Origin: Candidatus Woesearchaeota archaeon
GTDB taxonomy: Archaea; Nanobdellota; Nanobdellia; SCGC-AAA011-G17; JACQNH01
Length of the DNA: 22,136 bases
NCBI GenBank assembly: GCA_016203175.1
Contig: JACQNH010000022.1
Coordinates: forward strand, 1-22,136
Direction of reading: 5' to 3'
The notes under the pieces were generated by a model, which was given only the letters and a program-made list of their open reading frames with translations, did not search any database and was not told the origin of the DNA. Of the stretch, positions 1 to 7,503 are shown one piece after another (position 1 is the first letter of the stretch; each line of letters begins with the position of its first letter). Position numbers and translations under genes: made by a program.

Positions 1-210
1 ATATTTAATATCTTTTTCTAATAAAGGTGAAGCTTTTGGATTTATCTTTTCCCTATATTTTTGAGCTAATTCTCTGCTAGTAACTAGCTCTTTGTTATAC
101 TTACTGGCAATTTCATTATTTTCTATTGCAATTTCTAAGATTTTATGAACTATAGAGTTTGCAGCATTTCCTATAAACAAATCAATCAATTTATTTCTGT
201 TTTGAACCAT
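1..210 (-). CDS. Partial conserved-looking hypothetical protein, partner of the AbrB-nucleotidyltransferase gene
   Basis: An ATG at 210 on the minus strand opens a frame that stays open for 70 codons to the window edge, so only the N-terminus is visible (begins MVQNRNKLIDLFIGNAANS). It overlaps the last 20 bases of the upstream nucleotidyltransferase gene, which implies translational coupling and a shared function. The visible part is helical and charged, with no signal peptide or membrane segment and no motif I can name. Small helical proteins encoded directly after a minimal nucleotidyltransferase are often HEPN-type toxins, but the HEPN RX4-6H motif is not in the visible part, so that role is only inference. 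Start choice: this is the first ATG in frame and sits in the usual position for an overlapping second cistron. Confidence 0.6.
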   Translation of the reverse strand, partial: MVQNRNKLIDLFIGNAANSIVHKILEIAIENNEIASKYNKELVTSRELAQKYREKINPKASPLLEKDIKY

Positions 211-991
211 TCTTAATCCCCTTTAAAATAATATTAAATAATTTTTGATAAAATAATTTATACTTTTTTAAAAAATTTATTTTGTCAAGTTTATTTTTAT
301 TTAGATCATCTATATCTTTTAAATTAAAAATTTTTATTATCTTTTTATCTATAATCTCTTTGCTTATTTTTTTGTTTTCTATAAATAAATATATAGCAAT
401 AACGTTTCTTACAAAGTAATATTTTTCATTTCCATCTAAATAATCAAAATTATTGATTAATAATTTGCTTTTTAATAATTGTAAATCAAGTAATTTATAA
501 TCTATTTTATATTTTATTTTATAAATTAATCTTTTCTTAGAAATGCATTTACTAAGCATCATTATATATAAAGGATCAGTTTCTAATCCTTTTATTAAAG
601 TTTTATTATTTAAGACTATAATATGAATCTTAATCCCAGTAAATTTTTCTATTCTACTTGTTAAATCATTAATATTCAGTTTCTTTTCTGTTACTAATAA
701 AACGTCAATATCATTAAAATTAAATCCCCTATCTAGAAAAGAACCAGTAATTATTGCATTTTCATAGTCTTGAATGTTTTTATCAATAATTCTAAATATC
801 TCATTAATCATCTGTACTTTTACAGGTTCAATATCTCTAATATTGTAAAAATATGGTTTTTCGATTATTCTTTCTATCCCCAATGGTCTAATTACTATAT
901 AGCTGCCAATTTCAAAACCACTTCGATTCTTTGAGAGGTAAACCTGATCCATCTTACTCCCTTTGCTTATCCTCGCTATTAATTCTACCAT
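191..991 (-). CDS. AbrB-like domain fused to a minimal nucleotidyltransferase (antitoxin-like)
   Basis: The product is 266 aa from the ATG at 991. Residues 5-37 (ARISKGSKMDQVYLSKN onward) resemble a SpoVT/AbrB swapped-hairpin DNA-binding domain. Residues 80-100 carry the nucleotidyltransferase signature: G83-S84, then the metal-binding pair D94-I-D96. The third acidic residue, usual on the next strand, is not evident: that strand reads KIHIIVL. Catalysis may therefore be altered or lost. The lysine-rich C-terminal half is helical. The gene overlaps the next one by 20 bp. In MNT/HEPN systems the nucleotidyltransferase is the antitoxin; an added DNA-binding domain would suit an autorepressor, which is inference. 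An upstream GTG (1006) is less likely because the TATA box at 1014-1021 places transcription start at the ATG. Confidence 0.75.
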   Translation of the reverse strand: MVELIARISKGSKMDQVYLSKNRSGFEIGSYIVIRPLGIERIIEKPYFYNIRDIEPVKVQMINEIFRIIDKNIQDYENAIITGSFLDRGFNFNDIDVLLVTEKKLNINDLTSRIEKFTGIKIHIIVLNNKTLIKGLETDPLYIMMLSKCISKKRLIYKIKYKIDYKLLDLQLLKSKLLINNFDYLDGNEKYYFVRNVIAIYLFIENKKISKEIIDKKIIKIFNLKDIDDLNKNKLDKINFLKKYKLFYQKLFNIILKGIKNGSKQK

Positions 992-1003
992 ATTACGTAA
1001 TAT
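990..1003. promoter_or_regulatory. 14-bp perfect palindrome, candidate operator
   Basis: ATATTACGTAATAT is a perfect palindrome lying between the TATA box and the start codon, touching the ATG at 991. Its position is ideal for repression, and the gene it precedes encodes an AbrB-like DNA-binding domain. Autoregulation is inference from this placement. Confidence 0.45.
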
Positions 1004-1013
1004 CACGTACTAT

Positions 1014-1021
1014 TATTTAAA
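1014..1021 (-). promoter_or_regulatory. TATA box of the AbrB-nucleotidyltransferase gene
   Basis: TTTAAATA preceded by GAAAGA (BRE-like), centred 26.5 nt before the ATG at 991. This predicts a leaderless transcript and argues against the GTG at 1006. Confidence 0.7.
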
Positions 1022-1129
1022 TCTTTCTAATTTTTAAAGTGTTCAAAACAAGTTTCCCTATCAGATTTTTAATAGTTATTAATTTTTGGTCTAAAACCAT
1101 CATAACTTATGTGGGCATAAACAGAAAAA

Positions 1130-1137
1130 CTTATAAA
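1130..1137 (+). promoter_or_regulatory. TATA-like box of a candidate non-coding transcript
   Basis: CTTATAAA predicts a start near 1159-1160, just before the GC-rich section at 1160-1225. No protein gene begins at the expected distance. Confidence 0.35.
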
Positions 1138-1158
1138 TCCGTGCCAATATATTTTTAT

Positions 1159-1232
1159 AAGCAATAAAACTGTTTGCTTTAGCAAATGGATGTTATGGCA
1201 AAGCCAAACCCCTAGCGTGGGAGCTGTTTAAT
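1159..1232 (+). ncRNA. Candidate small structured RNA (unassigned)
   Basis: Downstream of the TATA-like box at 1130-1137 lies a stretch unlike its AT-rich surroundings. It has a short hairpin at 1174-1187 (TTTGC / GCAAA stem with loop TTTA), a second at 1197-1207 (TGGC-AAA-GCCA) and a CCC/GGG pairing across 1209-1221. A 9-codon frame (ATG at 1188, TAG at 1210) is the only coding possibility. I do not recognise a family: no clear C/D boxes, no ANANNA/ACA arrangement and no tRNA features. An RNA is one reading; a regulatory or mobile-element remnant is another. Confidence 0.25.
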
Positions 1233-1337
1233 TTTAATAGTAAATTTTCAGATTTTTCCGTAAATCTTCTGCTTTTTTTGTAATATCTCCAGAAAAATTG
1301 TAATACTTCCGAGGTTACTGAATAGTGTAAAACAAAG

Positions 1338-1345
1338 CTTAAGTA
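1338..1345 (+). promoter_or_regulatory. TATA-like box of the HTH-repeat nuclease gene
   Basis: CTTAAGTA, a looser match to the local consensus, centred 25.5 nt before the ATG at 1367; supports that ATG as a leaderless start. Confidence 0.5.
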
Positions 1346-1366
1346 TTTAGGAAGTCTATAACAGGT

Positions 1367-2596
1367 ATGCAGAATATCATTAAAGAGCATAAACAAATAA
1401 GTATCTTAAAAGAGATGCAAACACAGAAATTTAATAACAATGCCTACTTAAGCACAATCAAAGATTATGTCTCAAAAGAATTAATGAAAGGACGTCATCC
1501 CTCTTATAGAGAATTAGATAAAAGATTTAATCTAGCCTACAATAAACTTACTCTGAAAAATATTTATCCTTTCTTAGGTATTCCCTTTTTATATGTAAAA
1601 TGCAGGAGACCGAACTCTTCTTTAAAACTTTTAAAAGGAGATTTGATTAATTATTTAAAAAATGAAGTAAAAAAAGATCATTTTCCTTCACGTCGTGAAT
1701 TAGAAAATAAGTTCAGACTTCGATTAAACGATGTTACAGGGAGGGGAATAAAAGAATTATACAAAGAAGCAGATATAACCTATAAACAAAATATAAACCA
1801 AGAGACAAAGTCTAAAAAGGCGCAAATATTTAAAGAAATAATTATTAAAATAATCCCCAAGTTAAATCTCAAATTGATATTGGAAAGAGGAACCCATGAG
1901 CGAGGCATAGATCTAATAGTAGTCGATGATATGGGTAAGAGAATAGGAATAGAATTAAAGGCTTATAATCGCTTTGAAGCAGTAAAAAAGAAGAATGTTA
2001 AACAGTTAAACCGTTTTATAAGAAAAGAGAAATTGGAAATGGTTTATCTATTTACAACCACCAATAAGATTCAAAATAGACTACCCCTACACGGAAGAAT
2101 AAAAATATTTATCTTCGAAGATTTAAAACGATTTTGTAACAAAAACCAACAAGCTATGTTAAAATGGATTAGAACCCATTCTGTAAATTATACTCCTTCT
2201 TACAAAAGGATTAAAAGAGAAGAGATTTGTAATTATGTTAGAAACGAGTATAATTGTGGAAGAAAGATAGGGCATAGAGAAATAGCAAGAGCACTTAAAT
2301 TAAGCGCCTTTAGTTATTTTAAAAGTATCTGTGAAATTTATAAAGCTGCGGATTTACCAATCCCTCTTAGAAAAATTAGAGATACAACTTCAACAATATA
2401 TGCAGAAGAAAAGATTAGATTTCTTAATCAAGTCATTCTTTATTTAAAATCAGAGATCCAAATAGGGCACTATCCCTCTGGGGAGGATATAAACAAGAAA
2501 TTTAAGGTTAATATATGGAACAAAATTTCAATGACTGCCCTACATCAGAAGATAGGCGAAAAACCATATTCTGAAAGAAGAAAAATTAAACCTTAA
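1367..2596 (+). CDS. PD-(D/E)XK nuclease flanked by four HTH-like repeats
   Basis: The 409-aa protein has a central nuclease-like core at about 150-260. The pattern is R179-G180-I-D182, a strand and turn, then E196-L-K198, typical of the PD-(D/E)XK (Mrr/archaeal Holliday-resolvase-like) fold. On each side are two repeats of about 50 residues (26-75, 88-138, 283-330, 347-400). They share a pattern of hydrophobic helix, Y-[LV], K/R-x-E, G-x-x-P-S, E-[LI]-x-x-[KR]-F-x-[LV]; for example GRHPSYRELDKRFNL and HFPSRRELENKFRL. They look like helix-turn-helix DNA-readers. No signal or membrane segment is present. It stands alone with its own promoter, and its 3' end overlaps convergent htpX by 11 bp. 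A site-specific endonuclease (selfish, restriction-like or repair) is a reasonable inference; the exact family is unknown to me. Confidence 0.7.
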   Translation: MQNIIKEHKQISILKEMQTQKFNNNAYLSTIKDYVSKELMKGRHPSYRELDKRFNLAYNKLTLKNIYPFLGIPFLYVKCRRPNSSLKLLKGDLINYLKNEVKKDHFPSRRELENKFRLRLNDVTGRGIKELYKEADITYKQNINQETKSKKAQIFKEIIIKIIPKLNLKLILERGTHERGIDLIVVDDMGKRIGIELKAYNRFEAVKKKNVKQLNRFIRKEKLEMVYLFTTTNKIQNRLPLHGRIKIFIFEDLKRFCNKNQQAMLKWIRTHSVNYTPSYKRIKREEICNYVRNEYNCGRKIGHREIARALKLSAFSYFKSICEIYKAADLPIPLRKIRDTTSTIYAEEKIRFLNQVILYLKSEIQIGHYPSGEDINKKFKVNIWNKISMTALHQKIGEKPYSERRKIKP

Positions 2597-3425
2597 TACG
2601 CCTAAGTCGCTCAACACGGAATTTCACAGGGGGGTGCGTAGAAAACAAATTTAAAAAAGACATTCCACTTCCTTTAAATGGATTAATAATAAATAAAGAG
2701 CTAGTGGCTGGGCTTCCAAATTTTAATGGATTCCTATAAACCGAACTTTCAATTTTAATTAAAGCATTTGCTAACGATAAAGGATCTTTAATAAACCTAG
2801 CACCAGATTCATCAGCTATATATTCCCTAGCCCTTGAAATTGCTAACTGAATTATCATTGCAGCTATTGGAGCCAATATCCCCAGTAACAATAAAGCAAT
2901 TGGGCTTCCTCTATCTCTATCTTGACCAACAGCCATCATCCTCAACATAAATGCCGCAAATGAAATTGCGCTTCCAATCATTGCAGCTATTGTAGTGATT
3001 AATGTGTCTCTATTTTTAACATGTGCAATCTCATGAGCTAAAACCCCTTTCAATTCATTCTTACTTAACAATTTTAAAATTCCATTTGTTACAGCAACAG
3101 CAGCCTTTTTAGGACTTGGTCCAGTAGCAAAAGCATTTGGAGTTTCAGTTGGAACAATATAAATCTTAGGTTTTGGTAATTTTGCTTCTTTACAAATTGA
3201 TTCTATAGCTTCATGCAGCCAAGGATTATCTTTTTTACTTATTTCTTTAGCCCTATACATCATTAAAACAATCTTATGCGAATATAGATAAGTAAATAAG
3301 TTAAACAAAATACTTATTCCAAACATAATGCCCAAACCATTCATTCCCCCAACGAAATAGCCTATTACTAATAACAATCCAGATAATGTTCCTAATAACA
3401 AAACTGTTTTAATTTGATTTATCAT
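2586..3425 (-). CDS. htpX: HtpX-type membrane zinc metalloprotease
   Basis: A 279-aa M48-family protease. The HExxH zinc site is HEIAHVKNRD at residues 131-140, and the third ligand lies in REYIADESGARF near residue 200. Hydrophobic segments at about 7-27, 30-50, 147-165 and 175-197 place it in the cytoplasmic membrane, with the active site facing the cytosol as in the family. HtpX cleaves misfolded or damaged membrane proteins. Length matches archaeal and bacterial HtpX. The gene is monocistronic, divergent from UMP synthase, and its last 11 bp overlap the convergent nuclease gene. The ATG at 3425 is supported by a TATA box 25.5 nt upstream. Confidence 0.95.
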   Translation of the reverse strand: MINQIKTVLLLGTLSGLLLVIGYFVGGMNGLGIMFGISILFNLFTYLYSHKIVLMMYRAKEISKKDNPWLHEAIESICKEAKLPKPKIYIVPTETPNAFATGPSPKKAAVAVTNGILKLLSKNELKGVLAHEIAHVKNRDTLITTIAAMIGSAISFAAFMLRMMAVGQDRDRGSPIALLLLGILAPIAAMIIQLAISRAREYIADESGARFIKDPLSLANALIKIESSVYRNPLKFGSPATSSLFIINPFKGSGMSFLNLFSTHPPVKFRVERLRRIKV

Positions 3426-3446
3426 ACTTTAATTATAACACATAAA

Positions 3447-3454
3447 TATATAAA
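3447..3454 (-). promoter_or_regulatory. TATA box of htpX
   Basis: TTTATATA centred 25.5 nt before the ATG at 3425; leaderless mRNA predicted. Confidence 0.65.
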
Positions 3455-3517
3455 ATTATCTGAAACCCCTATAGAAATCTCTATTTTTTAATAACTATAT
3501 TTTACTACGAATTTATT

Positions 3518-3525
3518 TTTAAATA
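3518..3525 (+). promoter_or_regulatory. TATA box of the UMP synthase gene
   Basis: TTTAAATA centred 25.5 nt before the ATG at 3547; leaderless mRNA predicted. Confidence 0.7.
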
Positions 3526-3546
3526 CAATTCTTAAGATCCTATAAA

Positions 3547-5154
3547 ATGGAGCAATATAAAAAAGATTTTATTGATTTTTTACTTAATAATAATGCTTTA
3601 AGAATCGGAAGTGATCACTCTTTAAAAAGCAAAAGACTTTCTCCCTGGTTTGTAAACATAGGGGATTTTAATACAGGAGGATCTATAGCATCTTTAGGTG
3701 GATTTTATGCAAGCGCTCTTCTTAATTTTAGATCTAATTCAGAAAAAACCTTTGATATTCTTTATGGTATCCCAGAAAAAGGTAATGCACTTGTTGTAGC
3801 AACCGCAATTAAAATGAACGAAAAAGGTACTAATTTACCCTGGTTTTTTACAAGAAAAATTCCAAAAGAATATGGAGAAGCAACAAATTTAAGTCAAGCC
3901 GATAGAACTAAAGCCCTAGTTGTTGGTAGAGCACCTCAAAATAATCAATCAATTGCTCAACTAGATGACGTCTTTACAGCAGGCGATGCAAAATATGAAG
4001 CAAGAGAAATATTAGAAAGCCTTGGAAATTTTAATTATCCAGTTTTAGTTATTGGTGTTGATAGACAGGAAGTTGGTATAGATGGAAAAAGTGCAATAGA
4101 AGAATACGAAAAAAATACTGGAACAAAAGTAGTTTCAATTGTAACTGCTTCAGAGGTTTATAGTTTTTTAAAAGAATTGTCTTTAGAAAAACTAGAAAAA
4201 GTGAGGCAAGAAATTCATGAAACTAATTTTATAATTTCAGATTTAGGAACGAGAGTTGATCCGACTCCTGTTTCTGACAAAAATCTTATTAAAGGTCTTA
4301 TTAATGAGCTTGCCGCAGCTAAAGAAAATTTAAAAAGATTAAATGATCTAGCTATAACTTATGATCCAGGAAGTTTATCTAGATTAGCCACTTACTTAAG
4401 AGTCTATGGAACAAGAGTAGCTAAAGAATCGCTTAATCTAAATTCCCTTGAACAAATAATTATTGAAAGAGATAGAAGTGTTATTCCAGCTTGTGATACT
4501 TCTTCTTTGGAAAAATTTGAAGAAGTAGTTAAGCAAACAGCAGACATAGATAAAATTGGAGGATATAAAATTGGTTTTGAATTGGGCTTAAGTCATGGTT
4601 TACCAAAGCTAGTTGAAACAGTTAAAAAACATACAAATAAAACAATAATTTATGACCATCAAAAAGCAGGTACAGATATTCCGGATACAGGTAAAAATTT
4701 TGCAAAAGTCTGTAAAAGTGCAGGCGTAGATGCTGTAATATTTTTCCCTCAATCAGGTCCAGAAACAGAAAGAGCCTGGATATATCATGCCTTAGATAAT
4801 GGTTTAGAAGTAATAATTGGTGGAAGGATGACGCATCCAGCATACTCTGTTAGTGAAGGGGGCTTTATCACAGATGAAGGAGCATTAGAAATGTACAGAA
4901 TTGCCGCAAGATCGGGTATAAATAATTTTGTAGTTCCAGGCAATAAACCAGATGTAATCGCTTTAATTAAAAAAACTGTTGAAGGTGAAGGAATCAATCC
5001 AGTTTTCTATGCCCCAGGATTTGTAGCACAAGGTGGAAAGATTGAAGATGCAACAAAGGTGGCAGGAAATAAGTGGCATGCAATTGTAGGTAGAGGAATT
5101 TTACAAGCAGAAGATGTAAGAAAAGCAGCGATAGAACATACCAGTCAGATTTAA
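3547..5154 (+). CDS. pyrEF: Bifunctional UMP synthase: orotate phosphoribosyltransferase fused to OMP decarboxylase
   Basis: The 535-aa protein should convert orotate and PRPP to OMP and then UMP, the last two steps of de novo pyrimidine synthesis. Residues 1-210 are a PRTase domain; its PRPP-binding loop is LDDVFTAGD (139-147), a variant of the usual DDVxTTG. Residues 211-305 are a mostly helical linker. Residues 310-535 form a TIM-barrel decarboxylase with GGYKIGFELGL (338-348), DHQKAGTDIPDTG (370-382), APGFVAQGG (489-497) and AIVGRGI (512-518). The catalytic motif reads D370-x2-K373-x3-D377, one residue longer on each side of the lysine than the classical D-x-K-x2-D, though the glycine-rich phosphate-binding loops are intact. 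The gene has its own promoter; a HerA-like ATPase follows after 61 bp. Confidence 0.9.
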   Translation: MEQYKKDFIDFLLNNNALRIGSDHSLKSKRLSPWFVNIGDFNTGGSIASLGGFYASALLNFRSNSEKTFDILYGIPEKGNALVVATAIKMNEKGTNLPWFFTRKIPKEYGEATNLSQADRTKALVVGRAPQNNQSIAQLDDVFTAGDAKYEAREILESLGNFNYPVLVIGVDRQEVGIDGKSAIEEYEKNTGTKVVSIVTASEVYSFLKELSLEKLEKVRQEIHETNFIISDLGTRVDPTPVSDKNLIKGLINELAAAKENLKRLNDLAITYDPGSLSRLATYLRVYGTRVAKESLNLNSLEQIIIERDRSVIPACDTSSLEKFEEVVKQTADIDKIGGYKIGFELGLSHGLPKLVETVKKHTNKTIIYDHQKAGTDIPDTGKNFAKVCKSAGVDAVIFFPQSGPETERAWIYHALDNGLEVIIGGRMTHPAYSVSEGGFITDEGALEMYRIAARSGINNFVVPGNKPDVIALIKKTVEGEGINPVFYAPGFVAQGGKIEDATKVAGNKWHAIVGRGILQAEDVRKAAIEHTSQI

Positions 5155-5170
5155 AATTTTCAATAATCTA

Positions 5171-5178
5171 TTTAAATT
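5171..5178 (+). promoter_or_regulatory. Possible TATA box of the HerA-like ATPase gene
   Basis: TTTAAATT centred near 5174.5 predicts a start near 5200, giving a short leader that would carry the AGAGGT Shine-Dalgarno motif at 5206-5211 before the ATG at 5216. A near-repeat of the same AT-rich phrase lies at 5187-5199. Confidence 0.4.
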
Positions 5179-5215
5179 CTATTTACAATCTATTTTAAAT
5201 CAAAAAGAGGTAAAA

Positions 5216-6517
5216 ATGGCTTTCAAAGTTATAATTGGTAGGTCAAGACAAGATCAATTAAGATTAAAAGAAAAAGGTCTAATTAATATTGGAAAGCAAT
5301 ATGTCCAAATGGGTCAGGTTTCTTCCTTAGCTAACAAAGTTTACTTGGATATCGCAACTACACATGTTGTTTTAGTTACTGGAAAACGCGGGAGTGGTAA
5401 AAGTTTTACGATCTCTGTAATGGCCGAAGAAATTTCTAGGTTAGAAGAACAAATAAAACAAAGAATTGCAGTTGTTATGTTCGACACATTAGGAGTTTTC
5501 TGGACAATGAAATATCCTAATTATAGGCAGCAAGATTTACTAGACAAATGGAAAATGAAACCAGAAGCAACCAAAGTAGATATTTTTGTTCCAACAGGCC
5601 ACTATCAAAATTTTATAGATAAAGGGATGTTGGTTGATCATAAATTTTCAATAAGGGTTTCAGATTTAAAAGGTCCTGATTGGTGTTCTATATTTAACTT
5701 AGATTTATTATCATCACAAGGTATCTTAATTCAAAATACCATTAGAAAAGTAAGCTCCAAATTAAGACTTTACAGCTTAAAAGATATTATAGATGAAATT
5801 AATGAGTCTAAAGCCGAAGAAAAGGTCAAACAATCTGTTCTTAATCTCTTCTTGGCAGCTTCAACTTGGGGTTTGTTTAGAAAAAAAGGAACCAAATTAA
5901 AATCATTAATTGCCCCGGGAAGAATATCAATCCTAGATTTATCTCCTTATACATATATAGCTGGTGGTTTTTCAATCAAAGCTTTAGTAATAGCTTTAAT
6001 CTCAAGAAAATTATTAACAAAAAGAATTGAAGTTAGAAGATTTGAGGAATTACGAGACATTAAAGCAGCTTATTTAACAGAAAAAAAAGAAGAACTACCT
6101 TTAGTTTGGTTATTCATAGATGAGTTACAAGATTTCTTACCAAAGGATAAAGTCACAATAGCAACAGACCCATTAATCCAGATTTTAAGAGAAGGTCGTC
6201 AACCAGGAATCTCTTTAGTAGGTGCAACTCAACAACCCGGAGAACTTCAAAAAGATATGTTAACACAATCAGATGTCGTTATTGCACACAGATTAACTGC
6301 AGAACCAGATATTAAAGCCTTAGGGACAATAATGCAAACTTATTTATTGACAAATATAGAAACTTCAATGAGAAACTTGCCAAAATATAAAGGAGCAGCT
6401 TTAATCTTAGATGATAATAGTGAAAGAATTTATACTACAAAAATAAAACCAAAGAGATCATGGCATGGTGGAGAAGCCCCTTCAGCAGTTAAAATTACTC
6501 ATGAAATTAAGATTTAA
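5216..6517 (+). CDS. HerA/FtsK-like P-loop ATPase
   Basis: A 433-aa protein of the HerA-FtsK superfamily. Walker A is GKRGSGKS at residues 56-63, and Walker B is VWLFIDEL at 297-304 (D302, E303). They are followed by REGRQPGIS (325-333) and GATQQPGEL (336-344), and a candidate arginine finger lies in AHRL (357-360). HerA proteins are hexameric DNA translocases; classical HerA works with NurA and Mre11-Rad50 in end resection. No NurA-like neighbour is present, so the partner is unknown, and this may be one of the stand-alone DUF87-type ATPases. The start has a good Shine-Dalgarno motif (AGAGGT, 4 nt before the ATG). The gene lies 61 bp after UMP synthase and may be partly cotranscribed with it. 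Confidence 0.85.
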   Translation: MAFKVIIGRSRQDQLRLKEKGLINIGKQYVQMGQVSSLANKVYLDIATTHVVLVTGKRGSGKSFTISVMAEEISRLEEQIKQRIAVVMFDTLGVFWTMKYPNYRQQDLLDKWKMKPEATKVDIFVPTGHYQNFIDKGMLVDHKFSIRVSDLKGPDWCSIFNLDLLSSQGILIQNTIRKVSSKLRLYSLKDIIDEINESKAEEKVKQSVLNLFLAASTWGLFRKKGTKLKSLIAPGRISILDLSPYTYIAGGFSIKALVIALISRKLLTKRIEVRRFEELRDIKAAYLTEKKEELPLVWLFIDELQDFLPKDKVTIATDPLIQILREGRQPGISLVGATQQPGELQKDMLTQSDVVIAHRLTAEPDIKALGTIMQTYLLTNIETSMRNLPKYKGAALILDDNSERIYTTKIKPKRSWHGGEAPSAVKITHEIKI

Positions 6518-6566
6518 TATGGTTTGAACTATAGCTTCCTAAATAAGCGATTGGATTTAAATTAAA

Positions 6567-6770
6567 TTAAGCACCCTTGATTCCCAAATAAATCCAAATA
6601 AATATAAGAATAAAAAGTATAATTATCAATAAAATCCATTGCCATTGCCCCTTTTTATCAAGTTTCAGCCTTTTCTTCCAGCCTAGTCTTACTCTGTTTT
6701 CATAGTCAATCCCAGTTTCATTCATTCCTTTCCAGATTCCAGCAGTTTTCTTAATTAAGTCTTTATCCAT
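6567..6770 (-). CDS. Small tail-anchored membrane protein
   Basis: 67 aa. The N-terminal 45 residues are hydrophilic (MDKDLIKKTAGIWKGMNETG, then RVRLGWKKR). They are followed by one strongly hydrophobic helix at about 45-65 and a short tail. This suggests a protein held in the membrane by its C-terminal helix with a cytoplasmic head. The K-K-T-A-G-I-W-K and N-x-T-G-I-x-Y stretches look conserved in style, but I do not recognise the family. It has its own promoter, is convergent with the HerA-like gene and lies downstream of two other small membrane-protein genes on the same strand. Confidence 0.7.
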   Translation of the reverse strand: MDKDLIKKTAGIWKGMNETGIDYENRVRLGWKKRLKLDKKGQWQWILLIIILFILIFIWIYLGIKGA

Positions 6771-6792
6771 TTTAACAAATCTATTCTTCTAT

Positions 6793-6800
6793 CATATAAA
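6793..6800 (-). promoter_or_regulatory. TATA box of the 67-aa membrane protein gene
   Basis: TTTATATG centred 26.5 nt before the ATG at 6770. Confidence 0.55.
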
Positions 6801-6808
6801 GATTTTGC

Positions 6809-7159
6809 TTAATCATTCCCACTATATTTTTCCATTGTTCTTATTTTTCTTAACTCATACTCATCACCAAGAGCTTTGGCTTCAAAATCATCCCCATGCC
6901 TCTCTAGATTAAAACCTCTAATTTCAATTAAACTTTCTATACCGCCTTCTTTTAAATTAATTTGATATTTAGGTTCACCATCAATTCTTAATATATTTTC
7001 AACTTTTACCTTCCCATGTTCTGTCTTTAATGTGTATTCCCCAAATTTAGACCCACCAAAAGAACTAAAATACCAGACTGCAACACCACCTACAACACTC
7101 CCAATAGCCCCACCTAATAAAAAACAAAAACATCCCATTCTTTCTTCTTCATGGCTCAT
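6809..7159 (-). CDS. Hypothetical protein with N-terminal glycine-rich membrane anchor
   Basis: 116 aa. Residues 9-30 form a hydrophobic, glycine-rich segment (CFLLGGAIGSVVGGVAVWYF), like a glycine-zipper transmembrane helix. The remaining ~85 residues are soluble, alternating short beta strands (EYTLKTEHGKVKVENILRID) with a charged C-terminus. Family unknown. It starts 10 nt after the stop of the gene at 7170-7481. A Shine-Dalgarno-like TTAGGAAA overlaps that stop codon, so the two form an operon. A membrane-bound partner for the upstream membrane protein is a reasonable guess only. Confidence 0.65.
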   Translation of the reverse strand: MSHEEERMGCFCFLLGGAIGSVVGGVAVWYFSSFGGSKFGEYTLKTEHGKVKVENILRIDGEPKYQINLKEGGIESLIEIRGFNLERHGDDFEAKALGDEYELRKIRTMEKYSGND

Positions 7160-7169
7160 TTTATTTTTC

Positions 7170-7481
7170 CTAATCTTCTTTTAACCAATCAAAGGCTTTA
7201 TTTTTCAAGTGGCATACTAAACTAATACCATAATTAACAGAACCTAAAATCAAAACCCCTTTTAATGCAGCATCAGGTAAATATAATAAATATTCAAGGC
7301 TTCTATCTTGCTCTTCAAATAGATTGTGAAGTTTTGGCATATCAATATTATATTCCTTACAAAAAAAATCTAAACCAATTCCAAAAGCTGTTGCAACAAA
7401 TAAATTTCTCCAAATCTTTCCATAATTTAATCTTCCTATATCTTCTCCACATTGATATTTGAAATATTCGCTGATTGCCAT
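7170..7481 (-). CDS. Small membrane protein, paralog of the gene at 7624-7932
   Basis: 103 aa with hydrophobic stretches at about 25-42 and 70-90. It aligns along its whole length with the 102-aa neighbour at 7624-7932. Shared landmarks are an aromatic-rich N-terminus, then N-[YH]-x-K-x-W-R-N followed by a G-[IV]-G-L segment, then a Y-L-L motif and a final K-[AG] membrane helix. The two are an old tandem duplication. Function unknown. It is first in an operon with the 116-aa gene downstream. Its ATG is set by a TATA box 26.5 nt upstream. Confidence 0.7.
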   Translation of the reverse strand: MAISEYFKYQCGEDIGRLNYGKIWRNLFVATAFGIGLDFFCKEYNIDMPKLHNLFEEQDRSLEYLLYLPDAALKGVLILGSVNYGISLVCHLKNKAFDWLKED

Positions 7482-7503
7482 AGAATTAGTAAGTTGAACT
7501 GTC

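Larger units (their letters stand above)
1022..1366. other. Intergenic stretch without a protein gene
   Basis: There is no credible protein gene on either strand. A minus-strand frame across 1193-1396 has no recognisable features and overlaps the start and promoter of the nuclease gene. The stretch holds a TATA-like box at 1130-1137 (CTTATAAA), a GC-rich hairpin-bearing section around 1160-1225, a T-run at 1272-1279 and the TATA-like box of the nuclease gene at 1338-1345. No tRNA T-loop or cloverleaf is visible. Confidence 0.6.

Noticed and set aside
1193..1396. Minus-strand 67-codon frame
   Set aside because: No recognisable features, overlaps the nuclease gene's promoter and start, and crosses the hairpin-bearing GC-rich section.
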